Assembly (NCBI GenBank): GCA_024639145.1
Contig: JAHEIZ010000018.1
Span: 1 to 48,655, forward strand
DNA length: 48,655 bases
Direction: 5' to 3'
From: Actinomycetes bacterium
Lineage (GTDB): Bacteria > Actinomycetota > Actinomycetes > S36-B12
Shown piece by piece: positions 17,585 to 29,716 of the stretch. The notes under the pieces were generated by a model, which saw only the letters and a list, made by a program, of their open reading frames with translations, did no database searches and was not told the DNA's origin. Positions within the stretch are counted from its first letter, which is position 1, and every line of letters begins with the position of its first letter. A program made the position numbers and the translations under genes.

Positions 17585-18087
17585 GCTGCTACCGCCGCGA
17601 GAACACTCGAGGTCACCTCACGTACTGCGCGTCCATCGGTATCAACGGTGATGGATGCCACGCTCTCGTACAGCGGAGTTCTCTCATTCAGCAACTGGGT
17701 CAGTCGCCCGCGCACATTGCCGAGTAACAGGGGGCGGGCTTGATTCATCCCGACACGACTGGCTGCGTCAGACACAGTGACTCGAAGCCAGACCACGGTG
17801 TGATCGGCCAGCCGCGATCGGGTGAGCTCGGACAGGATCGCACCCCCGCCAAGTGCCACGACTCCGGTCTGCTCATCAAGCGCACGACGCACCGCTTCCT
17901 CCTCGCGGCGGCGAAACTCGGGCTCGCCGAGTTCGACGAACATGTCAGAGACCGACATGCCAGCCTCCTCCTCGATCAGCGCGTCAGTGTCGATGAACGC
18001 AACCTTGAGACGCTCGGCGACACGTCGGCCGACCGTGCTCTTGCCGGCGCCGGGAGCCCCGATGAGCACGGCAACAGGCCTGCTCAT
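17581..18087 (-). CDS. aroK: Shikimate kinase
   Basis: Fifth shikimate step, phosphorylating shikimate with ATP. It has 168 residues. P-loop GAPGAGKST is at 10-18; shikimate contacts are DTDALIE (33-39), Arg near 59-60 and GGG at 80-82. The lid arginine lies in NQARPLL (R118) and another arginine in NERTPLY (R136). Its ATG overlaps the aroC stop by 4 nt (ATGA) and its own stop overlaps aroB by 4 nt. Confidence 0.96.
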   Translation of the reverse strand: MSRPVAVLIGAPGAGKSTVGRRVAERLKVAFIDTDALIEEEAGMSVSDMFVELGEPEFRRREEEAVRRALDEQTGVVALGGGAILSELTRSRLADHTVVWLRVTVSDAASRVGMNQARPLLLGNVRGRLTQLLNERTPLYESVASITVDTDGRAVREVTSSVLAAVAA

Positions 18088-19262
18088 CGAACCGTGAGGT
18101 TCTCGAGGTACGAGTCGAGGTTGCGCTTGGTCTCTGAGACGCTGTCCCCACCGAACTTCTCAAGGAGGGCATCGGCGAGCACGAGCAGGACCATGGCCTC
18201 CGCCACGACTCCAGCCGCCGGCACCGCGCACACATCTGATCGCTGATTGATAGCTGGAGCCACCTCGCCTGTCACCACATCGACGGTGCGGAGGGCCCGC
18301 GGAATGGTCGAGATCGGCTTCATCGCCGCTCGCACACGCAGTGTCTCGCCGGTAGACATGCCACCCTCGGTGCCGCCCGACTTGCCGGACGTACGCTCGA
18401 GACCGGAGGCACCGGGCACGATTTCATCCTGTGCCAAGGAGCCGCGAATCTCGGCAAGCCGGAATCCCTCACCGAACTCAACGCCCTTGATCGCCTGAAT
18501 ACCCATCAATGCGGCTGCCAGCTTGGAATCAAGCCGACGGTCCCAGTGGACATGCGAACCGAGCCCGGCCGGGAGTCCGTAGGCCACTACCTCGACGACG
18601 CCACCTAAGGTGTCGCCGTCGCGGTGTGCCGCGGAGATCTCCTCTTCCATCGATGCGGCGGCAACCGCATCCAGACAGCGCACGGGGCTCTCGTCAACTC
18701 GGTCGAGATCTACGGCAAGAGGAAGTATGTCGCTGTCACTGCTCGCGGCACCGATGCGCACCACATGGCTGAGAACTTCGATACCGGCCACCTGGCGGCA
18801 GAAGGCGCGCGCCACGGCACCAAGAGCGACACGCGCCGCGGTCTCACGGGCACTAGCACGCTCGAGAATCGGGCGGGCATCGGTGAATCCGTACTTCTGC
18901 ATGCCGGTGAGATCAGCATGACCAGGGCGCGGGCGACTGAGCGGAGCATTACGGGCGAGGGCATCAAGTTCCTCCTGATCGACAGGATCCGGGGACATCA
19001 CCTGCTCCCATTTCGGCCATTCACTGTTGCCGACTTCTATCGCTACGGGGCCACCGAGGGTCAGCCCGTGCCGCACACCGCCGAGGATGCGCACCTCATC
19101 GCGCTCGAACTTCATCCGCGCCCCGCGCCCCGCTCCCAGGCGGCGGCGTGCGAGGTCGAGACCGATCTCCGACGTAGTGATCTCGATGCCTGCCGGCAGG
19201 CCTTCCGCAATCGTCACCAGGGCAGGTCCATGAGATTCGCCTGCAGTCAGCCAACGCACCAT
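18084..19262 (-). CDS. aroC: Chorismate synthase
   Basis: Final shikimate step, making chorismate from EPSP with reduced FMN. It has 392 residues. It opens with [12 protein letters not shown], with [19 protein letters not shown] next, and keeps [30 protein letters not shown] and the late [15 protein letters not shown]. Start is ATG. It is first in the coupled aroC-aroK-aroB group and lies 54 bp after aroE. That gap has a short GC-rich repeat (CCCAC...GTGGG) but no clear terminator. Confidence 0.97.
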   Translation of the reverse strand: MVRWLTAGESHGPALVTIAEGLPAGIEITTSEIGLDLARRRLGAGRGARMKFERDEVRILGGVRHGLTLGGPVAIEVGNSEWPKWEQVMSPDPVDQEELDALARNAPLSRPRPGHADLTGMQKYGFTDARPILERASARETAARVALGAVARAFCRQVAGIEVLSHVVRIGAASSDSDILPLAVDLDRVDESPVRCLDAVAAASMEEEISAAHRDGDTLGGVVEVVAYGLPAGLGSHVHWDRRLDSKLAAALMGIQAIKGVEFGEGFRLAEIRGSLAQDEIVPGASGLERTSGKSGGTEGGMSTGETLRVRAAMKPISTIPRALRTVDVVTGEVAPAINQRSDVCAVPAAGVVAEAMVLLVLADALLEKFGGDSVSETKRNLDSYLENLTVR

Positions 19263-19316
19263 GACCCCATCCTTCCAGGTCGCGGCTCACTGCGCTCCCA
19301 CCCCCACCCGTGGGCC

Positions 19317-20105
19317 TCAGATGCGCTCGAGAGCCGATCTCATGGCTTCGACGGGCGCGGGCTGTCCGGTCATCAGCCGAACCTGCTCAGTGGCCTGCCA
19401 CAGCAGCATGTCTCGTCCGCTGGCCACAACCCTGCCGGGCCAGGCTGCCGCAAGTGCTGAGGGCCAAGGGTGATAGCTGGCGTCGAGCAGAGCGGTGCGC
19501 GTCGAGACCCGACTCGACGCCCAGGGCGAGGCTGCATCACCGGGCAGCACGCTGACAAGGAGATCCTCGTCTATATCCGTAGGTTCTAGCCCGCTCACAC
19601 GGGTCGCCATGCCGAAATCGGCGGCTAGACCCTCAAGCTCCCGGCCCTGCTCGAGTCGACGCGCGCAGATCACGAGGGAGCCCACCCCCAGAGCGGCCAT
19701 GGCGGCCACGGCGCTTCGCGCGGTCGCGCCGGCTCCGAGGATCCGAGCTGAACTCGCAGAGAGACAGCCGGCCTCGTGAAGCGCCTGACGTATCCCGAAG
19801 ACATCGGTGTTCCAGCCATGCCAGCCCCCGTGACTGTGGCAGATGGTGTTAACGGATCCCGTTCGTGCAGCAAGGTCGTCGATCGAAGCGAGAAGCGGTT
19901 GAACGGATTCCTTGAGCGGCATGGTCAGCGACAGCCCCCTCCACTCCGAGTCAAGTTCGGCGAGAAATTCCGGAAGCATGGCTGGAGTCATCTCGATGGC
20001 CTCGTAGGTCCAGTCAAGACCGAGTGCCTTGTACGCAGCGCGGTGCAGCACAGGTGACAGCGAGTGACTGATGGGAGAGCCGAGCACGGCAGCCTTCTGC
20101 ACCAC
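19317..20105 (-). CDS. aroE: Shikimate dehydrogenase
   Basis: Fourth shikimate step, NADPH-dependent reduction of 3-dehydroshikimate. It has 262 residues. Shikimate-binding GSPISHSLSP (9-18), SLTMPLKE with catalytic K65, and NTDVFG with D101 are present. The dinucleotide loop is GAGATARSAVAAM (about 124-136). Start is GTG, 2 nt after the mltG stop (two GTGs in a row; the first is chosen). The gene is near but not fused to the other aro genes. Confidence 0.94.
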   Translation of the reverse strand: MVQKAAVLGSPISHSLSPVLHRAAYKALGLDWTYEAIEMTPAMLPEFLAELDSEWRGLSLTMPLKESVQPLLASIDDLAARTGSVNTICHSHGGWHGWNTDVFGIRQALHEAGCLSASSARILGAGATARSAVAAMAALGVGSLVICARRLEQGRELEGLAADFGMATRVSGLEPTDIDEDLLVSVLPGDAASPWASSRVSTRTALLDASYHPWPSALAAAWPGRVVASGRDMLLWQATEQVRLMTGQPAPVEAMRSALERI

Positions 20106-20107
20106 GG

Positions 20108-21202
20108 CTAGCTTGCCTTCGAATCGAGATACGCAACGTACTCGCGCTTGAGCTCAAGGAATCTCTCATAGGACTTCGCGAATTTCGTTTCCTTGGTATC
20201 CGGGTTCACCGTGACGAAATACAGCCACTTACCCTTCGCCGGATTGAGCGCAGCTTCGATGGCCGCATCTCCGGGCGAATTGATCGGGGTTGGAGGAAGC
20301 CCCTTGATCACGTAGGTGTTGTAGGGCGATGAGGAGTCAAGTTGCTCTTGAGTCAGGTTGAGTTGAGTGACGCCCAGGCCGTAAGCCACGGTTGAGTCGA
20401 ACTGCAAGGGCATGCCGGCGTCGAGCCGGTTGTAGACCACCCGTGCGATCTTCGCGAACTCATTCGGAGTGCCCTCGCCTTGTAGAAGGGAGGCAATGAT
20501 CAAGATCTCATAGGGCGATCGACCGAGTGCTGCCGCTCGGGTGACAAGGTCGGTATCCGAGCTGGCCTGATCGAAACGCTTCACAAAACTGCGCAGTAGC
20601 GACTTCGCGGTCTCGTCCCCGGTGAGGTCGTAGGTGGCCGGGTACATGAACCCCTCCGGTCGATCACGTGCCCAGGCCGGAAGTTTGAGTTGAGCGGGAT
20701 CCTGCAGCACCGCCTCGAACTCGGACACTGGGATCTTGGATGCCTCGGAAGCCGCTTCGAGGGTCTGCGTCAGGCGAAGCCCTTCGGGCAGGACAAGCCT
20801 GCTCGCCGCACGGGAAACCGGATCGAGCATCAAGGACACCGCGCCAACACCGCTCATTTGGCGTCTTAGCGTGTAACTGCCCGGACCGATTGAACTCGAC
20901 TTCTCGTTTGCCGAGGCTGCCGAGACGAAGGCCGAGGCGGACTTCACGACTCCGGCTTCGGCGAGAGTGGCGCCCATCGCTGTGAGGGAATCCCCCTTGC
21001 GCACCACGATGGTGACGGATCCCTTGCCCGGTCCGGGGAAATCGTCACCGCCGGAAGCAGATCTCAATACTGCCAAGGCAGCCCAGCCGACGCCGATCAC
21101 GACAACGATGACAAGACCGAGAGCGAGTAGGCGGCCGAGGCCGGAACGATGACGCGAAGGTGGCAGGGGGTCTGAACTCAGGAGGTCATCAAGTGAGCTC
21201 AT
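20108..21202 (-). CDS. mltG: Endolytic murein transglycosylase MltG (YceG-like)
   Basis: Membrane-anchored lytic transglycosylase thought to end nascent glycan strands. It has 364 residues. A short cytoplasmic head is followed by one membrane helix at about 23-46. The exported part carries a LysM-like region (about 60-130) and the YceG catalytic domain. The candidate catalytic Glu is E243 in ASLLQGEG, with IARVVYNRL and LQFDSTVAYGLG after it. The ATG shares one base with the ruvX stop (TGATG). The mltG-aroE neighbourhood is standard in actinobacteria. Confidence 0.94.
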   Translation of the reverse strand: MSSLDDLLSSDPLPPSRHRSGLGRLLALGLVIVVVIGVGWAALAVLRSASGGDDFPGPGKGSVTIVVRKGDSLTAMGATLAEAGVVKSASAFVSAASANEKSSSIGPGSYTLRRQMSGVGAVSLMLDPVSRAASRLVLPEGLRLTQTLEAASEASKIPVSEFEAVLQDPAQLKLPAWARDRPEGFMYPATYDLTGDETAKSLLRSFVKRFDQASSDTDLVTRAAALGRSPYEILIIASLLQGEGTPNEFAKIARVVYNRLDAGMPLQFDSTVAYGLGVTQLNLTQEQLDSSSPYNTYVIKGLPPTPINSPGDAAIEAALNPAKGKWLYFVTVNPDTKETKFAKSYERFLELKREYVAYLDSKAS

Positions 21203-21657
21203 CAGACCTCCCTTCGAACCTCGGTACCCATCGGATTCCCCGATGACCTCTCACTATCCAAACACGTCTGAAGCAGCACGACGGCCGACGCGCTGTCAAT
21301 CACCGATCGCGACGACTTGGTCGTCCGACCCGCCTCATGGAGACCGCGTTGCGCCTGCACGGTGGTGAGCCGTTCATCATGAGTGCGAACCGGGATATCT
21401 GTGATGGACATCAACTCACGAATCCAGGAGTTCGTGAATTCGGCAGCGGGCCCCAGTTCTCCCGACATGGAAATCGGCATTCCGACAATGATCTCGATCA
21501 CGTCGTACTCGAGAGCGATATCGCGCACCCGTAATGCCGCGTTCTCACCCGCCGGTATGGCGTCGAGAGGAACCGCCAGCACCCCCATCGGGTCACTGCG
21601 AGCGATTCCGATTCGGGCCTTGCCTACGTCGCAGGCAAGACGAATACCGGTGCGCAC
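21202..21657 (-). CDS. ruvX: RuvX/YqgF-family RNase H-fold nuclease
   Basis: Putative pre-16S rRNA nuclease (formerly putative Holliday junction resolvase), 151 residues. It shows the RNase H-like pattern: Asp in LACDVGKARIGIARSD near 9, VIEIIVGMPISMSGELG, DERLTTVQA and a late IDSASAVVLLQ with the third acidic residue. GTG start, 2 nt after the alaS stop. The alaS-ruvX-mltG order is conserved in many bacteria. Confidence 0.94.
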   Translation of the reverse strand: MRTGIRLACDVGKARIGIARSDPMGVLAVPLDAIPAGENAALRVRDIALEYDVIEIIVGMPISMSGELGPAAEFTNSWIRELMSITDIPVRTHDERLTTVQAQRGLHEAGRTTKSSRSVIDSASAVVLLQTCLDSERSSGNPMGTEVRREV

Positions 21658-21659
21658 GG

Positions 21660-24335
21660 CTACTGGCCGAGCCTCTCCGACAGGAATGTCTCGACAGCGA
21701 CGAACGCTTCATCAACACCCTCGACCCGCGTGCCCCCACCTTGGGCGAAGTCCGGCTTGCCACCGCCACGGCCATCGATACTCGGCAGGGCAGCCTTGAG
21801 AAGCGAGTTCGCATCAACGCCGAGGTCGATTGCCTTCTGGTTGGCGCCGGCGATCAAGGAGACCTTGCCTTCCTCAATCGCAGTGCCGATCAAGACGGCC
21901 GGGATCTCATCGCGCTGACGACCGCGAGCCTGCACGACCAGTTCGCGAAGGTCGTTGGCTGACGTGCCGGACGGAGCCGCAAACGCCCAGAAGCGCACTG
22001 GGCCCACATCCTTGCCTTCACCGATGATTCCCACGAGGTTCGATGACAGCTGCGCACTTCGCACCTTGGCGAGGTCACGCTCGGCCTCCTTCAACGCGGA
22101 GATCGTCGCACCCACTCGATCGAGGAGTTGATCCGCCGGAGCCTTGGTGAGCTCGGTCAAGCGAGTGACGAGCAGGTGCTCCTTGGCGAGGAAGGAATAC
22201 GCATCTGCACCAACCAGGGCCTCCACTCGTCGCACGCCGGCGCCGATCGAGCCTTCCGACAAGAAGGTGACGACGCCCAGCTGACCTGAACGCTGAGCAT
22301 GCGTGCCGCCGCACAGCTCATGAGCCCAGTCACCGACAGAGACGACTCGGACCTTCTCGCCGTACTTCTCGCCGAAGAGGGCCATGGCTCCCATGGCGCG
22401 TGCGTCGGCCTGAGTCATGACATTCGCGGTCACCGCGAGATCATCGAGGAGCACCTCGTTGACTCGCTGCTCGACTTCCTGCATGACACTGCCTGCAACA
22501 GGGGTCGGGCTCGGGAAATCAAAGCGGAGTCGACCCGGCGCATTCTCCGAACCCATCTGGGTAGCGGTGTCGCCCAATCGCTCCCGGAAGGCGCGGTGAA
22601 TCAGGTGGGTTGCCGTGTGCGCTCGGGAAATTGCCCGACGGCGAGCCACGTCAACCTCACTGATGACGATGTCGCCGGTCGCCACCTCCCCGACGATGAC
22701 CTCGCATCGATGCACGAAGAGTCCCGCGACCGGAGTTTGCACGTCATAGACGTCGAGAACGAGACCGCTACTCGAATGCAAACGGCCGTGGTCACCCAAC
22801 TGACCACCGGATTCGGCGTAGAAAGGTGAGCGATTGAGAATGACCTCAACATGCTGGCCGACGGAGGCCGCAGGAATTGTCTCCCCATCCAGCAGGATGC
22901 CAATGACAGTGGATTCCGATTCCGCTTCGAGGTAACCGGTGAACTCAGTGTGTCCACCGGCCTCGAGGATGTCGCGATACGCGGTCGTGGCGACGAGTCC
23001 GCTCTTGCGCTCACGGGCGTCTGCCTTGGCGCGTTCACGCTGCTGCTTCATCAGCGCTCGGAATCCATCCTCGTCAACGGACAGACCTTGCTCCGCCGCC
23101 ATCTCAAGGGTGAGGTCGATCGGGAAGCCGTATGTGTCATGCAGGGCGAAGGCCTCGTCGCCGGCGAGAAGAGTGCCACCGGACTTGCGAATATTTGCCA
23201 CGGCGGTATCAAAGATCGTCGTGCCCGTGCGGAGAGTCTGCAGGAAGGTCGCTTCCTCGGCCATGGAGATCTGGCGAATCCGATTCGCCTCGTCATTGAG
23301 TTCGGGGTACTGGGGTGCCATTGTCTCGATCGTGCGATCGATGAGATCGCCCATGACCGGATCATGCGCGCCGATCAGGCGCATCATCCGGATAGTGCGG
23401 CGCATGAGCCGGCGCAGCACGTAACCGCGCCCTTCATTTCCAGGGATCACGCCGTCACCGATCAAGAAAGCGCAGGTACGGGCGTGGTCGGCCACGACTC
23501 GAAGGGCGACATCGCTCTTTTCCGAGGAGCCGTATTTCGTACCCGAGAGCTCGCACGCGCGATCCAGGATGCCGCGGGTGGTATCAATTTCATAGATGTT
23601 GTCGACACCTTGGAGAAGCGCTGCCATCCGCTCAAGACCCATACCGGTGTCGATGTTTCTCGCAGGAAGCTCACCCAGGATCGGGTAGCCCTCCTTGCCC
23701 GGGCCATCGCCGCGGGCAAACTGCATGAACACGAGATTCCAGACTTCGAGATAACGGTCCTCGTCGACAACCGGGCCACCATCGAGACCGTGCTCGGGGC
23801 CGCGGTCGTAGTAGATCTCCGAGCATGGACCGCACGGACCGGGCACGCCCATGGACCAGAAGTTATCGGCCATGTCTCGGCGCTGGATCCGGTCGAGCGG
23901 AAGGCCGACCTTCTTGTGCCAGATATCGATGGCCTCGTCGTCGTCGAGGTACACGGTCGCCCAGAGCTTGCTCTCGGGGAACCCGTAACCACCATCGGCC
24001 ACCGGCCGGGTCAGCAATTCCCAGGCGAACGGAATCGCCTCTTCCTTGAAGTAGTCACCGAAGGAGAAATTTCCTGCCATCTGGAAGAAGGACGCGTGAC
24101 GCGTCGTCTTGCCGACCTCCTCGATATCGAGGGTTCGCACCACCTTCTGCACGCTCGTGGCACGAGGGTAAGGCGCAGGTGATTCGCCGAGGAAATATGG
24201 CTTAAAGGGCACCATGCCGGCGTTGACGAAAAGCAGGGTTGGGTCGTCGAGAAGCAAGGAGGCCGACGGCACCACCTGATGACCTCGATCGGCGAAGTAC
24301 CGGAGGAATCTGCTGCGGATCTCCGCGGAATCCAT
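21660..24335 (-). CDS. alaS: Alanyl-tRNA synthetase
   Basis: Charges tRNA-Ala and edits mischarged Ser and Gly. It has 891 residues. The class II catalytic domain starts MDSAEIRSRFLRYFADRGH and has LLFVNAGMVPFK. The editing domain has HTATH (573-577) and CGGTH (675-679) with the zinc and catalytic residues. A C-Ala domain with a GGGKPDFAQGGG stretch closes the protein. The ATG overlaps the stop of the small upstream gene (TAATG). No T-box leader is present; the upstream gap is absent. Confidence 0.98.
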   Translation of the reverse strand: MDSAEIRSRFLRYFADRGHQVVPSASLLLDDPTLLFVNAGMVPFKPYFLGESPAPYPRATSVQKVVRTLDIEEVGKTTRHASFFQMAGNFSFGDYFKEEAIPFAWELLTRPVADGGYGFPESKLWATVYLDDDEAIDIWHKKVGLPLDRIQRRDMADNFWSMGVPGPCGPCSEIYYDRGPEHGLDGGPVVDEDRYLEVWNLVFMQFARGDGPGKEGYPILGELPARNIDTGMGLERMAALLQGVDNIYEIDTTRGILDRACELSGTKYGSSEKSDVALRVVADHARTCAFLIGDGVIPGNEGRGYVLRRLMRRTIRMMRLIGAHDPVMGDLIDRTIETMAPQYPELNDEANRIRQISMAEEATFLQTLRTGTTIFDTAVANIRKSGGTLLAGDEAFALHDTYGFPIDLTLEMAAEQGLSVDEDGFRALMKQQRERAKADARERKSGLVATTAYRDILEAGGHTEFTGYLEAESESTVIGILLDGETIPAASVGQHVEVILNRSPFYAESGGQLGDHGRLHSSSGLVLDVYDVQTPVAGLFVHRCEVIVGEVATGDIVISEVDVARRRAISRAHTATHLIHRAFRERLGDTATQMGSENAPGRLRFDFPSPTPVAGSVMQEVEQRVNEVLLDDLAVTANVMTQADARAMGAMALFGEKYGEKVRVVSVGDWAHELCGGTHAQRSGQLGVVTFLSEGSIGAGVRRVEALVGADAYSFLAKEHLLVTRLTELTKAPADQLLDRVGATISALKEAERDLAKVRSAQLSSNLVGIIGEGKDVGPVRFWAFAAPSGTSANDLRELVVQARGRQRDEIPAVLIGTAIEEGKVSLIAGANQKAIDLGVDANSLLKAALPSIDGRGGGKPDFAQGGGTRVEGVDEAFVAVETFLSERLGQ

Positions 24336-24544
24336 TAGTTGGCTCCCTGTGAATTCGTGCTCGTGTTGAGGACCTTGCCGGCGATGGTGGTGGCAGTGAC
24401 GATGGTGCCTGCTGCAGCCGCGCCCGCTCTCTGGGCACTGGTCATGACACCTTGCTGGCGAGCCTCATCAAGCATGGACTGTCCCTTGCGGTACAGCACG
24501 ATGCCCCCGACTGCGCCCGCGGCAAGCCAGAGAACCCTGCTCAT
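24335..24544 (-). CDS. Small single-pass membrane protein upstream of alaS
   Basis: Function unknown. It has 69 residues: an N-terminal hydrophobic helix (about 3-18), then KGQSMLDEARQQGVMTSAQRAG and an Ala/Thr-rich, weakly amphipathic second half (about 38-60). I start at ATG 24544 because AGGAG lies 5 nt upstream; a longer frame from 24577 would place that site inside the gene. The stop overlaps the alaS ATG. A small protein of this kind between rarA and alaS is common in actinobacteria (DUF6167-like, from memory), which supports it being real. Confidence 0.75.
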   Translation of the reverse strand: MSRVLWLAAGAVGGIVLYRKGQSMLDEARQQGVMTSAQRAGAAAAGTIVTATTIAGKVLNTSTNSQGAN

Positions 24545-24579
24545 CTGCACTCCTGTCCGATCGACCTGACCGCACAAGC

Positions 24580-25883
24580 CTAGTCGTGGCCCTTGCGCGC
24601 TCTCTCGAGTCGCTGGGCAATATCTCCCCAGGCGGCTTCGGCTCCGTGCCGGCTGGGTCTGTAGTAGACCCGGTCGACCAGGGTGTCGGGCAGGTACTGC
24701 TGACGTGCGACTCCCCCATCGATGTCGTGCGGATAGACATACTCGGTGCCATGCCCCAGCTTCGCGGCCCCTGAGTAATGAGCATCCCGCAGATGCATGG
24801 GAACTTCTCCCATGCGCCCGGAGCGTACGTCTGCAAGCGCTTCGCCGATGGCCGTGACAACTGCGTTGCTCTTCGGCGCCAGGGCGGCGTGAATGGTCGC
24901 GTGCGCGAGGATGATCGAGGCTTCGGGCATGCCGATCATAGACACCGCTTGGGCCGCGGCCACGGTGGTCTGGAGCACGTTCGGCTCGGCCATGCCGATG
25001 TCCTCGCTGGCAAGGATCATCAGGCGCCGGGCGATGAATCGAGGATCCTCGCCGGCTTCGATCATCCGAGCTAGGTAATGCAGTGCCGCATCGGGGTCGC
25101 TGCCGCGCACGCTCTTGATGAAGCCGCTGATGACGTCGTAATGCTGGTCGCCATCCTTGTCGTAACGGACGGCCACGCGCTGGACGGCAGCCTCGATCTG
25201 GGGGACGTCGATGATCGTCGAGCTACCTGAGGTCGCGGCCTCGAGGGATGTGAGCGCACGCCGAGCATCACCATTGGACAGTCGCGCGAGGTATTCGACA
25301 GCTTCTTCCGTGACCGAGACTCGGGAGTCGAGGCCGCGAGGATCGGACACCGCTCGCCGCACGAGCGCAGCGATATCGGTCTCTTCAAGTGGCTGAAGTG
25401 TGACGAGAACACTTCTCGAGAGCAGAGGACTAATCACAGAGAAGCTCGGGTTCTCGGTCGTTGCGGCGATGAGCGTGACCCAGCCGTTCTCCACCGCAGG
25501 CAAGAGTGCGTCCTGCTGACTCTTGCTGAAACGATGGACCTCGTCGACGAACAGGACGGTTCCACGACCGGTGACAGCTAACTGATCTCGGGCATGCTCA
25601 ATGATCGATCGGACATCTTTGACGCCCGCAGTCACTGCCGAGAGCTCAACGAAGTCGCGTCCGGTGACCGCAGACACCAACGAAGCAATGGTGGTTTTCC
25701 CGGTGCCTGGAGGTCCCCAGAGGATGACCGAGACGCCTGTTGCTCCGGTCAGCAGCCCGCGCAGCGCAGAGCCCTCACCCAGTGCTTGCTGCTGGCCAAC
25801 GACCTCCTCGATCGACGAGGGGCGCATGCGCACGGCGAGCGGAGCGCTCATCGATGCGACAGAAGCACCCTCGTCGAACAGGC

Positions 25884-25887
<4 letters not shown>
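24580..25887 (-). CDS. rarA: Replication-associated recombination protein A (RarA/MgsA)
   Basis: AAA+ ATPase of the clamp-loader type that acts at stalled replication forks. It has 435 residues. [13 protein letters not shown] is at about 20-32, Walker [10 protein letters not shown] near 58-66, Walker [11 protein letters not shown], sensor 1 AATTENPSF, and arginine finger SPLLSRS. A C-terminal tetramerisation domain contains [15 protein letters not shown] and a late [16 protein letters not shown]. The ATG overlaps the aspS stop by 4 nt. Downstream is the small membrane gene and alaS. Confidence 0.95.
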
Positions 25888-27619
<1,732 letters not shown>

Positions 27620-27623
<4 letters not shown>

Positions 27624-28891
27624 GTGTGGTCCCTTTCGATAGCTGACGAGATAAACGTAATGAGATCGGGCCAGGCCACCGTGGCCTGGTCTCCCGTGGC
27701 CATGGTCTTCACCTGAGCGACGCCTGATTCAACCTCGGCATCGCCCACGACGATCACGAGTGGTGCACCGCTGCGGTCGGCAGCCTTCATGGCCCCCTTG
27801 AGGCCACGGTCTCCGTAGGCAAGATCAGTGCGCACCCCCGCTTCGCGCAGTTGTGCACCGAGGGACACCAGCCGAGCCTTGGCCGCCGCGCCGATCGGCA
27901 CGAGGAACGCATCGAGATGCGGAGCCGAGCCGGGAGCCAGGCCCTCTGCCTCGCACGCCAGAAGGGTTCGGTCGGTGCCGAGACCGAAGCCGATGCCCGA
28001 GAGATCATCGCCGCCGACCGAGGCCATCAGGCCGTCATAGCGCCCGCCGCCGCCAATGCCCGACTGCGCGCCGAGCAGGTCATGGGTGAACTCGAAGGTC
28101 GTGCGCGTGTAGTAGTCGAGTCCGCGTACCATGCGCGGTGCCTCTCTCCAGATCACGTTCATGGCCCGCAGGTATTCGCGCACCTGGTCATAGTGAGACG
28201 AGCAGTCGGAGCAGAGGTGATCGACCATCAGCGGGGCGTCGGTCAGCTGGTCTTGCACGCTCTCGCGCTTGTCGTCGAGCACGCGCAGCGGATTGATTGC
28301 CGCACGCTCGCGGGTGGCCTCATCGAGATCGAGACCGGCGAGGAAGGCCTGCAGCAGGTCTCGATAGGGCGGGCGACACGTAGCGCAGCCCAGCGAGGTG
28401 AGATCCAGCGTGTACTGCGTAAGCCCAAGCGACCGAAAGGCTTCGTCGCCGATGGCAATGACTTCGGCATCAAGAGCCGGATCGTCAGAGCCGATGGCCT
28501 CGACACCGACCTGCTGCAGTTGCCGATACCGCCCGTGCTGCGGTCGCTCGGCACGAAAGAACGGACCGGCGTACCAGAGCTTCACGGGAAGCTGCCCCTT
28601 GTCGAGCCGGTTCTCGACCACTGAGCGCATGACGCCTGCGGTGCCTTCCGGGCGCAAGGTGATGCTGCGTCCGCCGCGATCCTCGAAGGTGTACATCTCC
28701 TTGGAGACCACGTCGGTCGACTCCCCCACGCCGCGCACGTACAGCGCCGTGTCCTCGAAGACCGGCAGTTCGATGTAGGAGTAGCCGGCCAGCTCGGCCG
28801 GACGGGCGAGATGCGCGCGCACGTCGACGAAGGCGCGCGAGCGCGGTGGGAAGTACTCGGGCACGCCCTTGGGCGCGGTGAACATGGTCAT
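27620..28891 (-). CDS. hisS: Histidyl-tRNA synthetase
   Basis: Class II synthetase charging tRNA-His. It has 423 residues. Motif 1 region is [20 protein letters not shown]; motif 2 is [19 protein letters not shown]; His-specific loops are [14 protein letters not shown] and [11 protein letters not shown]. An insertion carries CATC and CSDC pairs that probably bind zinc. A C-terminal anticodon-binding domain covers about 325-423. ATG (28891) is used; a second ATG lies two codons in. It is 2 nt after the MBL gene. Confidence 0.97.
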
Positions 28892-28893
28892 CG

Positions 28894-29631
28894 CTACATC
28901 CCTCGAGTCGGCATCGCCGGGGCAGTGCCGCCGAAGAACTCACGCAGATAGGGATTTGCCGAACGCTCGGCGGCGATCGTGGTCTGCTCACCATGACCGG
29001 GGAGGACGACCATGTCATCGGGTGCCGGCCAGATGACCGTGCGAAGGCTGGAGCGCATCGCCTCGGAATCCCCTCCCGGTAGATCGGTGCGGCCGATTGA
29101 GCCGGCGAAGAGCACATCACCGCTCCACATGATGGGGGGTATGTCGCCACTCGCTGCGCGCTCGAAGACCACGGATCCCTCCGTGTGTCCGGGGGCATGC
29201 CTCACACTCAGCTGGATCCCGGCGATGTCCAGCGACGATGTCTCGTCGAACACTCGAACATCGTCGGGTTCGGTGAGCTCGAGCGCGCCCTTGGTCATGG
29301 ACAGCAGCTTCTCGCGGGATGCGAACATCGAATTGCCCGCAGGATCCTCGAGCCGATATCGGTCATCAGCGTGGATGAAGGCAGGTATGCCGAAGCGATC
29401 GGAGACCGGTGCCACGCACCAGATGTGATCGATGTGACCGTGAGTGAGAAGTACCGCGGCCGGCGCGAGCTTGTTCTCCTGGACGATCTGGAGGACCCCA
29501 TCAATTGATGCCTGGCCCGGATCGACGATCAGGCAGGGCTCGCCGGGGCCATTGGCGACGACGTAGCAATTCGTGCCGAATGACCCGGCAGGGAATCCTG
29601 CGATGAGCACGAAGCCTCCGATGCCAGTCAC
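28894..29631 (-). CDS. Metallo-beta-lactamase-fold hydrolase (glyoxalase-II family)
   Basis: A 245-residue metallo-hydrolase. [11 protein letters not shown] supplies HxHxDH; later ligands are the His of APGHTEGS, the Asp of WSGDVLF and the His of LPGHGEQT. This is the hydroxyacylglutathione hydrolase-like family; actinobacteria lack glutathione, so the thioester substrate is unknown (bacillithiol, mycothiol or CoA adducts are guesses). It matches Rv2581c of M. tuberculosis in position beside hisS. Start is GTG 29631 with no clear ribosome site. Divergent from the cyclophilin gene. Confidence 0.88.
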   Translation of the reverse strand: MTGIGGFVLIAGFPAGSFGTNCYVVANGPGEPCLIVDPGQASIDGVLQIVQENKLAPAAVLLTHGHIDHIWCVAPVSDRFGIPAFIHADDRYRLEDPAGNSMFASREKLLSMTKGALELTEPDDVRVFDETSSLDIAGIQLSVRHAPGHTEGSVVFERAASGDIPPIMWSGDVLFAGSIGRTDLPGGDSEAMRSSLRTVIWPAPDDMVVLPGHGEQTTIAAERSANPYLREFFGGTAPAMPTRGM

Positions 29632-29644
29632 GAACGATCGTCGA

Positions 29645-29650
29645 AGTCTA
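29645..29650 (-). promoter_or_regulatory. Possible -10 for MBL-hisS-aspS-rarA-alaS operon
   Basis: The minus strand reads TAGACT 13 nt before the GTG of the MBL gene, in the 85-bp divergent gap. No -35 is convincing. If used, it would head a run of at least eleven closely packed genes. Confidence 0.35.
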
Positions 29651-29682
29651 GTCGTCTCACGGCGACCCTCCTGAGCCCTGTC

Positions 29683-29688
29683 TAGACT
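29683..29688 (+). promoter_or_regulatory. Possible -10 for cyclophilin gene
   Basis: TAGACT lies 28 nt before the ATG, leaving a short leader that contains AAGGAG. Confidence 0.4.
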
Positions 29689-29716
29689 GGCACCCCGTCA
29701 TATTCCAAGGAGCGGC

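Noticed and set aside
19263-19316. Terminator between aroE and aroC
   Set aside because: The CCCAC/GTGGG repeat is only 5 bp with a C-rich loop, too weak to call.
22851-24182. 443-codon plus-strand open frame
   Set aside because: It lies wholly antisense to alaS, has no family motif and no ribosome site; long antisense frames are expected at this GC content.
28894-29631. Recent duplication of the two MBL hydrolases
   Set aside because: Outside the metal motifs the two proteins differ throughout, and each sits in its own conserved neighbourhood.
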